A stretch of DNA of 34,551 nucleotides, taken from NCBI GenBank assembly GCA_035063885.1, contig JAPSFM010000044.1:1-34551 (forward strand), in the 5' to 3' direction. Origin of the DNA: CAADGY01 sp900696665. GTDB taxonomy: Bacteria; Acidobacteriota; Terriglobia; Bryobacterales; Bryobacteraceae. Position 1 is the first letter of the stretch, and each line of letters begins with the position of its first letter. The position numbers and the translations under genes were made by a program. The notes beneath the pieces are model-generated. The model worked only from the letters and a program-made list of their open reading frames with translations, had not been told where the DNA came from and did no database searches. Below are positions 8,599 through 16,368 of the stretch, in pieces.

Positions 8599-11511
8599 TT
8601 AGAACAGTAACCAGCCGAGGTCGGCCGGATTATCAGCGCCCAAGGCCAATCTTGGTGTTGCAGGATTGTGAGGACGCCACGCCCTGGTGTGACCGTCCTT
8701 CTCCTGCACCCTGACATCCAGACGCACAGGTTGCAGACGATCTGCGCTCAACCCAATTCGCTCAAAGGGGATTCGCACGACAGCACGCCATTGGTCCGAT
8801 TGGGCTACAACGCGACCGTCGACGCTCTGCGGCCCGACACGATCCGGCAATTCCGCCCGGCGTGCCCCTCCGGGAACGAAGAGAAAGTGCTTGCAAGGCC
8901 AAAGGCGTCGTGGCTCTACTTTCACAAGCACACTCGACAGCGGCGAAGCCTCACCCGCGATCCGTGTGCCCGAAACTACGACGTAAAGCGCCTTCGCATC
9001 ATGCGTTGCGGCCCAACGGACATTCGAACCGGCCGCGCCCTGATCGCACGATTGCCACTGCAGACGTGAAGGCAGGATGAGATCGCGACTGGACCAAAGT
9101 GCGCCGTCTGAAGGCACACTGTGCGCCACTGCGCCGGACGGCTTGCGGCCTACGAACTCCGGGAACAGGGGCTTACCGGCGCGGATTATCTTCTCCAGTT
9201 CAGGCACCTCCTCGGCCAGCATGGTTCGCAGTTGCCGCATGCGCCAGCGAATCTTCTCCGGATAATACTTGTAGCCCTCGGCCTCGGAATGGAAGCCGAG
9301 CCGCGAGTCGCGCTCACACAGCGCCAGCAGCCTCTCATTCAGGCCGATCTCCTCCCGGGCGATGCCGGCGAGCTGTTGCAGCATACCCAGACGCTGCTCG
9401 TCTTCCGCTCGGAACATCTCCTCCCGAATGCGATAAAAACGCATGATGTTGTATCCAGTCCGGAACTGAATGGCCAGAGCTTTAGCCACCCCGATGTCCA
9501 GCATCCGTTCCGGGACATCGACGTAGCGCGGCTCAATGCTGTTCAGGATTTCCATTCCCCGGTCCCAGGAAGCACTCATGCGGCGAGTCAGTTCGACCAC
9601 TTCATCCAGAGTCAGGACCTCTCCGAAGCTCTCGCCGATGCGGTCACCGCTGGGCGGCCAGGGTACCCGCGTGGAGGTGGAGGCCAGTAGCCACGTCGGC
9701 GCCAGCGGCGCGTCCCGCGGTTTCAACAATAATGGCCACACGGGGCCATCGTGCATCGGCCCGTAGTATTGGAATAGGTTCGTCAAGGGGTAGTTCTGGT
9801 AGCCTTCACTGAAGTGCTTCCAGGCCTGGACCACTCTGGGTATGTCCTCCCCGGCCCAATAGACCGACGCTAGTTGGTGAAGGAACGTATCTTCGTCTTT
9901 CGGAAAAGGATCTAGCGAAAGCTCGCCGGCGGCTTTGTTCATCAGCCCCGGGTAGTTGCCGAAGTACCAGCACAGCATGGTGTGGGAGACGCCCAGCCGC
10001 CGCATGGCATCAAACTTGCGATAGAGCAACGAAGGTACCGGGATATACGGGACTGTCGCCAGTTCGTGCGAAGTGCCCGTCTGAATCTTGGCCGATACGG
10101 GAGTGTGGTGATCGCGCGCAGTCCTGGCGACGCGCTCGAATCTGTGGCTCGGGCCGGGCGTGGAGATCCAGTAGTCCCCACCTACCAGTTCCTTGCCGAA
10201 CTCAGTTCGGCGCACTCCGGACTCGAAGTTGAATTGCAGGACCACGCCCTTTGGGGTGTGGGCGGGGATCTCATAGACCCAATCGGCCAGATCCGCGCGC
10301 TGAGCACCCCGTGCTTGAGGCATGTAAAGCCAACTGATAAGCTCGGCGTCCGGCGCGGCGTCGTGCATGCCACGCTGCATGGCAGAAAGCGACGCGTGCA
10401 GAATCTCCCAAGGTTCCTTGTTTGAACACCGCGGGCATTCGACGCGCCCGTCCCCTACTGCGGAAAGGGCGCTCAGGCAGGTGGTGGGCCGTTCGCCGTG
10501 GGTGATGTTGATCAAGCCCCCGAGGTCCGGTACCGCTTTGAAGATCGTGTTGACGGATTCGTAAAGGTATTGGCCGGCCGCCTTGGTGATGGGGCAGAAA
10601 TAGCGTCTGCCGCCCCCCATGACCGCGCCTGCGAGGTCCGGATGACGCTGCGGAACGGGGCTGTCAGCATCCCATGCTCGCGGTTCGATCGAGAAAATAT
10701 AGGTGCGGATTCCGTACCGGAGGCATGCCTCCACAATGCGCCGCAGCTTCGCCAGCCGCTTCGCCGCGTGTTGTCCTGCTTCCGGCGTGAAACTCGTCGA
10801 GCAGAGGTCCTGGAACTCGATAGTCAGCCACAATCCGTTGACACCCTCGTGAGCCAGGCGGTTGAGGTATTGTTCCGGATAGTAGTCCACGTCATCCATC
10901 AGCTCGTCTCGCATCCGCGGAGGACGCTTGATCGGACCGAAGAAGCAACGTGAGATGCGGCGCTTAACGAGAGGGCGGCGCTCGACCTTGCCCACGGGCA
11001 AAAAGGGCCCACGTCGTCGCAGCATCTCGTCTTCAATGAAAAAAATGCCGCGGCGAATGCCTTCCGTGTCCCCCGCCACCAGGCGGCAGCCTGGCTTCCC
11101 CGTCTCCAACCGGAAGGCTTCCCCATGCAAGTCCGGCGCAACGGCCGTCTCGATGGTGTACCCGCGGCTTCCGGCCTGTATGCCTCCCGCGGCGAGAAAC
11201 TCGCGCAAATCTTGGTATGCCGTCTCCAGCCTCCCCTTGGGATCCGGGAAACCGGTCTTCAGAAGTACGCCGGCTGAAAGATCCGCATCGTTCGGCCCGG
11301 GGCTCGTCTTCCCCCAGCCGTGACGCGTCCACATCGGTGCCTTCAGGTCCCCGGTGAAGCGCCACCGCTCTTCACCGGGTTGAGGCGGAAGATTCTTGAT
11401 ATCCAGGATGTCGGCCGAGGCTTCCGGGCGAGTGGGACCCTGTTTGCAGCCGCTAGCCAGAATAGTCGTGGCCGCGAGAAAAAGGCAGGTTTGCGGGCAA
11501 GTCCACCGCAC
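8599..11511 (-). CDS. Lipoprotein glycoside-hydrolase-like protein with C-terminal CBM9-like domain (paralogue B)
   Basis: About 970 residues from a GTG at 11511. The N-terminus has a short basic segment, a hydrophobic run and the lipobox LASGC (Cys about 22), so it is probably lipid-anchored. The central part matches paralogue A motif by motif: YYPEQYLNRLAHEGVNGLWL, YGIRTYIFSIEPRA, NITHGERPTTC and ECPRC (Cys pair about 359-362). About 180 C-terminal residues absent from paralogue A resemble a CBM9-like/DOMON beta sandwich (ALYVVVSG, WRAVVRIPFERIGL), suggesting glycan binding. The frame stays open to a TTG at 11574, and another TTG lies at 11538. GTG at 11511 is preferred because it gives a normal-length lipoprotein signal, but it has no Shine-Dalgarno sequence. 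The enzymatic class and substrate are not established. Confidence 0.65.
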   Translation of the reverse strand: MRWTCPQTCLFLAATTILASGCKQGPTRPEASADILDIKNLPPQPGEERWRFTGDLKAPMWTRHGWGKTSPGPNDADLSAGVLLKTGFPDPKGRLETAYQDLREFLAAGGIQAGSRGYTIETAVAPDLHGEAFRLETGKPGCRLVAGDTEGIRRGIFFIEDEMLRRRGPFLPVGKVERRPLVKRRISRCFFGPIKRPPRMRDELMDDVDYYPEQYLNRLAHEGVNGLWLTIEFQDLCSTSFTPEAGQHAAKRLAKLRRIVEACLRYGIRTYIFSIEPRAWDADSPVPQRHPDLAGAVMGGGRRYFCPITKAAGQYLYESVNTIFKAVPDLGGLINITHGERPTTCLSALSAVGDGRVECPRCSNKEPWEILHASLSAMQRGMHDAAPDAELISWLYMPQARGAQRADLADWVYEIPAHTPKGVVLQFNFESGVRRTEFGKELVGGDYWISTPGPSHRFERVARTARDHHTPVSAKIQTGTSHELATVPYIPVPSLLYRKFDAMRRLGVSHTMLCWYFGNYPGLMNKAAGELSLDPFPKDEDTFLHQLASVYWAGEDIPRVVQAWKHFSEGYQNYPLTNLFQYYGPMHDGPVWPLLLKPRDAPLAPTWLLASTSTRVPWPPSGDRIGESFGEVLTLDEVVELTRRMSASWDRGMEILNSIEPRYVDVPERMLDIGVAKALAIQFRTGYNIMRFYRIREEMFRAEDEQRLGMLQQLAGIAREEIGLNERLLALCERDSRLGFHSEAEGYKYYPEKIRWRMRQLRTMLAEEVPELEKIIRAGKPLFPEFVGRKPSGAVAHSVPSDGALWSSRDLILPSRLQWQSCDQGAAGSNVRWAATHDAKALYVVVSGTRIAGEASPLSSVLVKVEPRRLWPCKHFLFVPGGARRAELPDRVGPQSVDGRVVAQSDQWRAVVRIPFERIGLSADRLQPVRLDVRVQEKDGHTRAWRPHNPATPRLALGADNPADLGWLLF

Positions 11512-11518
11512 GCTACAT

Positions 11519-11547
11519 AATATACAGAACGTATCCAAAATCTCCAA
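11519..11547 (-). promoter_or_regulatory. Candidate promoter of paralogue B
   Basis: On the minus strand, TTGGAG (11542-11547) and TATATT (11519-11524) are spaced by 17 bases. Transcription would begin close to 11512, immediately before the GTG at 11511, implying a leaderless message. The -35 match is mediocre, and the alternative TTG starts lie upstream of it. Treat as a possibility only. Confidence 0.25.
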
Positions 11548-11588
11548 AAGGACTCGTGCCGGACCTCCAGCCAAAGCGAAACATCCGC

Positions 11589-11607
11589 TAACCTCCCAGG
11601 GAGGTTA
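11589..11607. promoter_or_regulatory. Perfect 19-bp palindrome TAACCTCCC-A-GGGAGGTTA
   Basis: Two 9-bp arms are exactly complementary around a single central A. It lies just upstream of paralogue B (about 80 bases before the GTG at 11511) in a stretch without a recognised gene. There is no U-tract, and it is in front of the gene rather than behind it, so a repressor or activator operator is more likely than a terminator. I noticed no second copy in the window. It does not resemble the AT-rich repeat in front of the ROK gene. Confidence 0.45.
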
Positions 11608-12284
11608 CCGGGGGGTCTGCCAGAGAGGCAGCAGCCGCATGACACTTGCGTACGCATATCGCGGATCGTCATCGCGCCAGAATGTGCGGTGCGTCGCGAG
11701 GAGTCGCATCCGTTCGCACTTGGCGCGCCTGCGCAAAGAGAATATCCGTTTGAGCCACTTTCAGGATGCGGTACATGGTGCGGACCGGTTCCAATCAGGT
11801 CTGGAGCTGGTTCATCACCAAGCTGCTCGAGCAGGCGCGCGCCGCCCGGCCGATGCTTGTATCCGCGCAAACTTCGGCGCTATGCACTGAACAAGCAGGT
11901 GATTTCGCTCGAAGACGCGATCCGATCCGCGTACCCGCTAGGCGCCGGCGGCCTGGCGCGCAAGGTGCTGTCGCCGCAGTTATATTAGGTGAGTTGGCGT
12001 GGATGGCGGTGAAACGTGAGGTCAGGGACTGGCTCGCTTTCCCCGGGACGCCGGTGCCATCTCTTGAAAAGGCCAGCCACACTGTACCGGCGCACCCACC
12101 GGGTGCACTGCAACTCCTTGACGTTTTCCCGACACCTTCCGCGCAACCCGATCAATCGCCCCTCCGTAGCGTCAGACTACCAAGCCGTCCGCACGCCGGA
12201 CTCCTTTATCGACGGATCGGGGCCGGCTTACTACGTTAAATGTTACACGGTAGTTCAATCGGGGTGCCGGGGCAGGCAGGGCAT
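11608..12284. other. Gene-poor stretch, possibly decayed coding sequence
   Basis: About 680 bases between the 19-bp palindrome and the ROK promoter. There are overlapping open frames on both strands but none is convincing. On the plus strand, similarity-like text (NKQVISLEDAIRSAYPLGAGG near 11890-11955) sits in a frame otherwise rich in Arg and Pro. On the minus strand a 35-codon frame (11776 to 11669) begins MYRILKVAQTDILFAQ. I recognise neither. It may be the remains of a gene. Confidence 0.4.
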
Positions 12285-12313
12285 TGGATTTATTGAAACA
12301 ATAATGCTACATT
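12285..12313 (+). promoter_or_regulatory. ROK gene promoter with inverted repeat TTATTG-AAA-CAATAA
   Basis: TTGGAT (12285-12290) and TACATT (12308-12313) are 17 bases apart, a reasonable sigma-70-type promoter. The perfect inverted repeat TTATTGAAACAATAA (12290-12304) fills the spacer. Members of the ROK family such as NagC and Mlc bind AT-rich inverted repeats of similar shape (TTATTT...AAATAA type). A repressor bound here would block RNA polymerase, so autoregulation is the natural reading. The inferred transcript start near 12320 supports the ATG at 12375 over an earlier ATG at 12318. Confidence 0.5.
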
Positions 12314-12374
12314 CAGGGTGCGCCATGCCGGAACGGCCCACGCGCTCCGCACCGTGGCTGCGCCACAAACTGTA

Positions 12375-13676
12375 ATGACCCGCAAGCCCTCCGCAAGACC
12401 CCACGAGCACCATGCGCTGGCGCTGCTCAAGCTGATCTACCGACACGGACGCCTCTGCCGTACGGATTTGGCCTCGATCACCGGCTACAGCAACTTCCTG
12501 GTCTCCCGAGTCTGCGAGCGGCTGCTGACAGCCGGCTCCATCAGCGAGGTGGGCACAGGCGATTCGACCGGGGGAAGGCGCCCCACCCTACTCTCCGTCA
12601 CCCCCGGGCTTGGCCGCATCATCGGGCTGCACGTCGGCACGGTGAATGCGCGCGTGGTGGTGACTGACATTGCCGGCAACGTGCTCACCTTTCTGAAGGC
12701 GCCCAGTCTGGTGCAGTCCGGCCCCGACGATGCGCTGCCGCATCTCCTGGCTCTGATTGACAAGGCGCTAGGGCAGGCGGGGGTCCGCTCCGGCGAACTG
12801 CTGGGTATCGGTGTCGGGATCTCCGGCATTCTGGACCGCGCTAGCGGTGTCACGCTTTCATGGCCCAAAGTGCCCACCTGGAAAAACGTCCCTGTGCGCG
12901 CCGCTATTACCAGTGCCTGGCCGACGCTGGTGACCATCGAAGACACGCCGCGAACCATGGCTCTGGCAGAGCGATGCCTGGGCCGCGCCCGTGACGCCTC
13001 CGAGTTCTTGTACCTCATGATTGGGGCGGGGGTAGGCTCGGCGCTGTTCTTCGGCGGCAGACCTTATACCGGCAGTTCCGGTTTCGCTGGCGAGTTCGGC
13101 CATATGGCCTTGCGACCCGACGGTCCCGTGTGCGACTGCGGCGGCCGTGGCTGCCTCGAAAGCTACATCTCCGCTTCGGCGTTGGTGCGCAAGGCTCGCG
13201 AGGCAGTCTCAAATGGCCTTCACAGCGAGCTGTGGCACCTCTCGAATGGCGATCCCCAGGCCATCTCGGTCGAACTCATCGCGCAGGCGGCGGACGCCGG
13301 CGACCGCTTCTCGCTGCGCCTGGTGGAAGAGACCGGGACCTGCCTGGGCGAAGCGGTTGTCTGCCTTGTGAACCTGCTGAACCCCGAACTGGTCGTTATC
13401 GGCGGCGGCGTGGCTGCCGCCCTGGGCAAGCGTATTCTGCCCACGGTGGACCGGATCGCACGCGAGCACGCGCTGGTGGAGATGACCAACGGCTTGCGTA
13501 TCGAGCTGTCGCAACTCCAGGAGGCGGATTGGGCCATTGGTGCCTCGCTTCTGGTGGCGGAGGGCGCACTCGAAAATGCGTTTTATTCGGGAGCCAGGCC
13601 GGTCCCTACTGCGGCGCCGGGACGGCGCCCCCGGTCGGCGCACCGGGCCGGACGTAAGCTGGTCCGGTCCACGTAG
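12375..13676 (+). CDS. ROK-family transcriptional regulator (NagC/XylR type)
   Basis: A 433-residue cytoplasmic protein. An N-terminal winged helix-turn-helix (about 12-65, LCRTDLASITGYSNFLVSRVCERLL) is fused to a ROK sugar-kinase-like body. The ROK zinc signature is intact: GH at 242-243 and CDCGGRGC at 253-260, followed by LES. The phosphate-binding LMIGAGVGSALFF segment is present. At the place where sugar kinases have the catalytic ENDAN motif, this protein reads IEDTPRT, so kinase activity is doubtful and a sugar-sensing regulator is favoured. The ATG at 12375 is chosen over the one at 12318 because the candidate promoter lies at 12285-12313; no strong Shine-Dalgarno is visible. The gene is divergent from the hydrolase pair and near the lyase operon, so control of glycan genes is likely but inferred. 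Confidence 0.88.
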   Translation: MTRKPSARPHEHHALALLKLIYRHGRLCRTDLASITGYSNFLVSRVCERLLTAGSISEVGTGDSTGGRRPTLLSVTPGLGRIIGLHVGTVNARVVVTDIAGNVLTFLKAPSLVQSGPDDALPHLLALIDKALGQAGVRSGELLGIGVGISGILDRASGVTLSWPKVPTWKNVPVRAAITSAWPTLVTIEDTPRTMALAERCLGRARDASEFLYLMIGAGVGSALFFGGRPYTGSSGFAGEFGHMALRPDGPVCDCGGRGCLESYISASALVRKAREAVSNGLHSELWHLSNGDPQAISVELIAQAADAGDRFSLRLVEETGTCLGEAVVCLVNLLNPELVVIGGGVAAALGKRILPTVDRIAREHALVEMTNGLRIELSQLQEADWAIGASLLVAEGALENAFYSGARPVPTAAPGRRPRSAHRAGRKLVRST

Positions 13677-13681
13677 CCCAA

Positions 13682-13737
13682 TCCGGAAAAACAGTTTGTC
13701 CGGAAAAAACAGTTTTGACCAGGAGACGGGACTGGTC
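13682..13737. repeat. Two imperfect tandem repeats plus a short inverted repeat downstream of the ROK gene
   Basis: TCCGGAAAAACAGTTT (13682-13697) recurs as TCCGGAAAAAACAGTTTT (13699-13716), differing in run lengths. GACCAG (13717-13722) and CTGGTC (13732-13737) then form a 6-bp stem with a 9-base loop. A weaker ACCCA/TGGGT repeat follows at about 13740-13758. The block begins a few bases after the ROK stop. It could be the end of a lost mobile element or part of a weak terminator; no U-tract supports the latter. Confidence 0.4.
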
Positions 13738-13834
13738 TAACCCAGGGTTAACTTGGGTCCGCCCGCACAGCCTGTCCAGCGGTCTCCGAACGTTCGGGAC
13801 AGTCGACTGGAGATACGTCTCGATGATGGCATCA

Positions 13835-14103
13835 CTACGGCTGGGCCGCCGGACACCCTGAACCGTTTGCGGCCTGGATTTCCGGCAGTTCTGAGTACTC
13901 AATGACTGCCAACTTGATCGCGCCGGAGCGTACGAAGTTCCAGGCGGTTTCCATTTCGTGCTCTCGCCCACAAGGTGGAATAGTTCCGTGAGCACTGCTT
14001 CTGAGGTCACTAACGGCAGACGGAGTCGCTGGAACGCGTCCACGCAGGCATTGTGCCGGCGGTCTGTCCTGTCCAGTAAAGCCAGGATTGTACCCGTATC
14101 CAT
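13835..14103 (-). pseudogene. vapC: VapC-type PIN-domain toxin, frameshifted
   Basis: The minus-strand frame from 14103 reads MDTGTILALLDRTDRRHNACVDAF, then VTSEAVLTELFHLVGE, the usual N-terminal half of a VapC PIN-domain ribonuclease with its first acidic residue (Asp2) and the Glu of the TEL segment. At the CTCTC run (13961-13965, GAGAG on the coding strand) the similarity jumps frame to HEMETAWNFVRSGAIKLAVIE and continues to a stop at 13835. The C-terminal part, which normally holds the remaining acidic residues (DxxD region), is not recognisable. A 2-base AG duplication would explain the shift. No antitoxin gene lies upstream, because the neighbouring lyase-operon gene ends at 14111. It is most likely a dead, orphan toxin. 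Confidence 0.65.
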
Positions 14104-14110
14104 CAGAGCG

Positions 14111-16363
14111 TCAGCGTCCAACGGGCGCGCGGCGTCTGGTTTGTTCCATACCGCCCCCAAAACGCGGCGGGCCTTCCACAGACAGATACCACGGGAAGCG
14201 CTGCGAGTTGCGAAAGAGCTGGGCGAATAATTTGAGCCGGTCGGTCAACTCGCCGGCTTCGGTCTGCCTGGTAAAGCTCTCGAGCGCCACATCCCAATAC
14301 TTCTTTTCTCCACTCGTCTCGGCGATATAGGCAAGACCCGGTGTAAGCATCACGGAATGAACAGGGGCGTTCCGGAAAATCCGCCGTTCGGGGTCCCACT
14401 CACGCGGATTCCCGAAGATCCAATCGGCGGCACGGCGCATGTAGCCGGGCATTTCGGGACGCGCCAGCGTTTGGGATGCCTGCGCCATCGCTTCCAGCGC
14501 AATGCCATACATCCACGACTGGTGGCTGTATCCGCCTTTGAACTGCGGGTCCCACACGACGCGCCGGTTCAAAGCACGCAACTTCTCCACGTCTCCGTCC
14601 TGCCACGCGTGTACATTGTCGACGATCCATTGCGCGCGATCGAGATACTTCTTATCACCGAAAACTTCGTACGCTTTGAGCATCGCGAAAAGACCGTGGC
14701 CAATAGATCGCGTATTGCTCTGAAGGTCGAGCCCGTTGTAACAGATGCCCCAGTCCGCCGACATCCGCGCCACGTCGCGAGACCAGAGGTCACCGGTGAG
14801 CAGATAGCGGTCGAACAATCCTTCATTCTTATAGAAGGCCCAACTGGTGGACGAGATGAAAACCCCGTTCGAATAGCGGGTCCAGTGATTCAGGCCCGGA
14901 CCGGTACGCGCCGCGCCGGGGCAGTCTTTGCCGGCCTCGTAGTGCGAGATGTCGACGTCCGCAAGATGCGCAGCCGCCTCTACCGCCGTGCGCAGCGACT
15001 TCAGATCCCCCGTACGGAAGAAGTGTAGAAACAGCGCGTGCGGAAAATCGTAATATTCTGTATCCCAATGGATTCCGTAATCCGGCCTTTGATCGTTGCG
15101 AATTAGTTTGTGCACCGCATCGCCGAAGTTGAGCATTCCGTATTCGTCCAGACGCCGTCCTTCAAACTCATAGCCGCGGTCACGCTTGGCGAGCACAGCA
15201 TCGCGGCAGGCGGAGAGCCATCGATCGTACTTCTGCACCAGCGGCCAGTATTCCGGCCGGATCGCCTCCGGTGACGATTCCACCAGGCGGCCCAATGCGC
15301 GCGTGTCCCGCGTATACCATTTGGGCGGTGCAACAGCGTAGAGAGGATAGTCCAGTTGCGCGGAAAGATTCCCGCCCCCGAACGAGAGGGCCATTTCGTG
15401 GGTCTTTGCCACGCCGGTATAAATGTTCTGCGGGCGTGCCGTTTCAGGGAAAAGAGCCAGACGCAACGTGCGATCGGAACGAATTTCGAAGCTCTTCGGG
15501 TACAACTGCCAGAACCAGCGTAAGCCGACACCGATTGGACCGGCTTCAAACCAGCCGGGACGCCGCGGTTCCGCCTGGAGTTGTTCGATGCGCATCTGCG
15601 GCGCATCCGTCTCCAGACGGGCCTGCAGCCAGAGGCCATCCAGCCTCACAAAATCGGCCATTGTACGCCCCTGCCGGTTGATGAAGCTATAGATGAGCCG
15701 GATCTGTGGTTGCCCGGCATAGGCCACAATACGGAGCACATAGTCCAGCGCACGGTCCTCTTTATCCACCCAGCCGTGTGAGCCGGTGCGCTTCAATACA
15801 ATGCGAAGCGGGTTTTCTTCCTCGATTTCCAACTGCGAATCTTTCCAGTTGCTTGCCTTGTAAATGCGCTCGTCGGAACGTAGAAGGAAGTCCGCGCCGC
15901 CACATCCAGGCGCGTCCAGAAAAGGCCCGTTACGATGAACAGTGAACTGAAGCGGACCGGTATCCACCTTGACATCGCCGCCTCCCGTTTCCACGCGGAG
16001 GCGGGCGGGTGGTGACGCCTCTGGCGCGCGGGAGTTGCGCAACCGGTACACAGCACGGCCTTGCGCCGGAACGTCGGCGAAGAAATCCACGTGAACCCAT
16101 TGGATGGAGGCAACCTGTGTTTGAGCATCATCCCACCAGCGATTCACTACGCGGAAGGCGGCGGGAATCACCTGGCCTTGGGAATTGTAGAGCCGCAAAT
16201 GGGCAACCTCGCGCACTACTCCGCGCGGCAGTGGCACGCCAAAGGTAACGGGTTCGGCGTTGCGCGCCATACCTGCTGTTTCCTCGACGGTGATCGGTAT
16301 GTCGAGGGATTGGGCGTACAGGCAGGCGGCTCCCCAAAAGGCCGCGAGAAAAAGAGTTCGCAT
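14111..16363 (-). CDS. PcRGLX/YetA-like exported protein (PL26-type rhamnogalacturonan lyase family candidate)
   Basis: A 750-residue exported protein with a signal peptide (about 1-18, ending LYAQ). Residues about 20-150 match the N-terminal RIFT-barrel domain of the PcRGLX/YetA family: ITVEETAGMARNAEPVTFGVPLPRG, LRLYNSQGQVIPAAF, then WVHVDFFADVPAQGRAVYRL. A second beta-rich region follows. From about 400 a helical, six-hairpin-like region contains YYDFPHALFLHFFRTGD, HYEAGKDCPGAA, GLNHWTRYSNG and IGHGLFAMLKAYEVFGDKKYLD. Characterised family members are exo-acting rhamnogalacturonan lyases (PL26); activity here is inferred. The upstream gene's TAG (16369-16371) shares a base with a possible GTG at 16369. 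The ATG at 16363 is preferred, though no clear Shine-Dalgarno is visible. It is the last gene of the lyase operon. Confidence 0.72.
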   Translation of the reverse strand: MRTLFLAAFWGAACLYAQSLDIPITVEETAGMARNAEPVTFGVPLPRGVVREVAHLRLYNSQGQVIPAAFRVVNRWWDDAQTQVASIQWVHVDFFADVPAQGRAVYRLRNSRAPEASPPARLRVETGGGDVKVDTGPLQFTVHRNGPFLDAPGCGGADFLLRSDERIYKASNWKDSQLEIEEENPLRIVLKRTGSHGWVDKEDRALDYVLRIVAYAGQPQIRLIYSFINRQGRTMADFVRLDGLWLQARLETDAPQMRIEQLQAEPRRPGWFEAGPIGVGLRWFWQLYPKSFEIRSDRTLRLALFPETARPQNIYTGVAKTHEMALSFGGGNLSAQLDYPLYAVAPPKWYTRDTRALGRLVESSPEAIRPEYWPLVQKYDRWLSACRDAVLAKRDRGYEFEGRRLDEYGMLNFGDAVHKLIRNDQRPDYGIHWDTEYYDFPHALFLHFFRTGDLKSLRTAVEAAAHLADVDISHYEAGKDCPGAARTGPGLNHWTRYSNGVFISSTSWAFYKNEGLFDRYLLTGDLWSRDVARMSADWGICYNGLDLQSNTRSIGHGLFAMLKAYEVFGDKKYLDRAQWIVDNVHAWQDGDVEKLRALNRRVVWDPQFKGGYSHQSWMYGIALEAMAQASQTLARPEMPGYMRRAADWIFGNPREWDPERRIFRNAPVHSVMLTPGLAYIAETSGEKKYWDVALESFTRQTEAGELTDRLKLFAQLFRNSQRFPWYLSVEGPPRFGGGMEQTRRRAPVGR

Positions 16364-16368
16364 AATCA

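Noticed and set aside
7251..8714. Long plus-strand open frame of 487 codons
   Set aside because: It is antisense to the hydrolase-like paralogue A, rich in Arg and Ala, and shows no domain. It is open only because of GC-rich third-position bias.
11640..11990. Short frames resembling pieces of a larger protein (plus strand NKQVISLEDAIRSA; minus strand MYRILKVAQ)
   Set aside because: Too short, in mixed frames and not recognisable, so no gene is claimed.
13606..14160. An intact 184-residue VapC toxin
   Set aside because: The PIN similarity changes frame at 13961-13965 and the tail of this frame is antisense to the end of the ROK gene.
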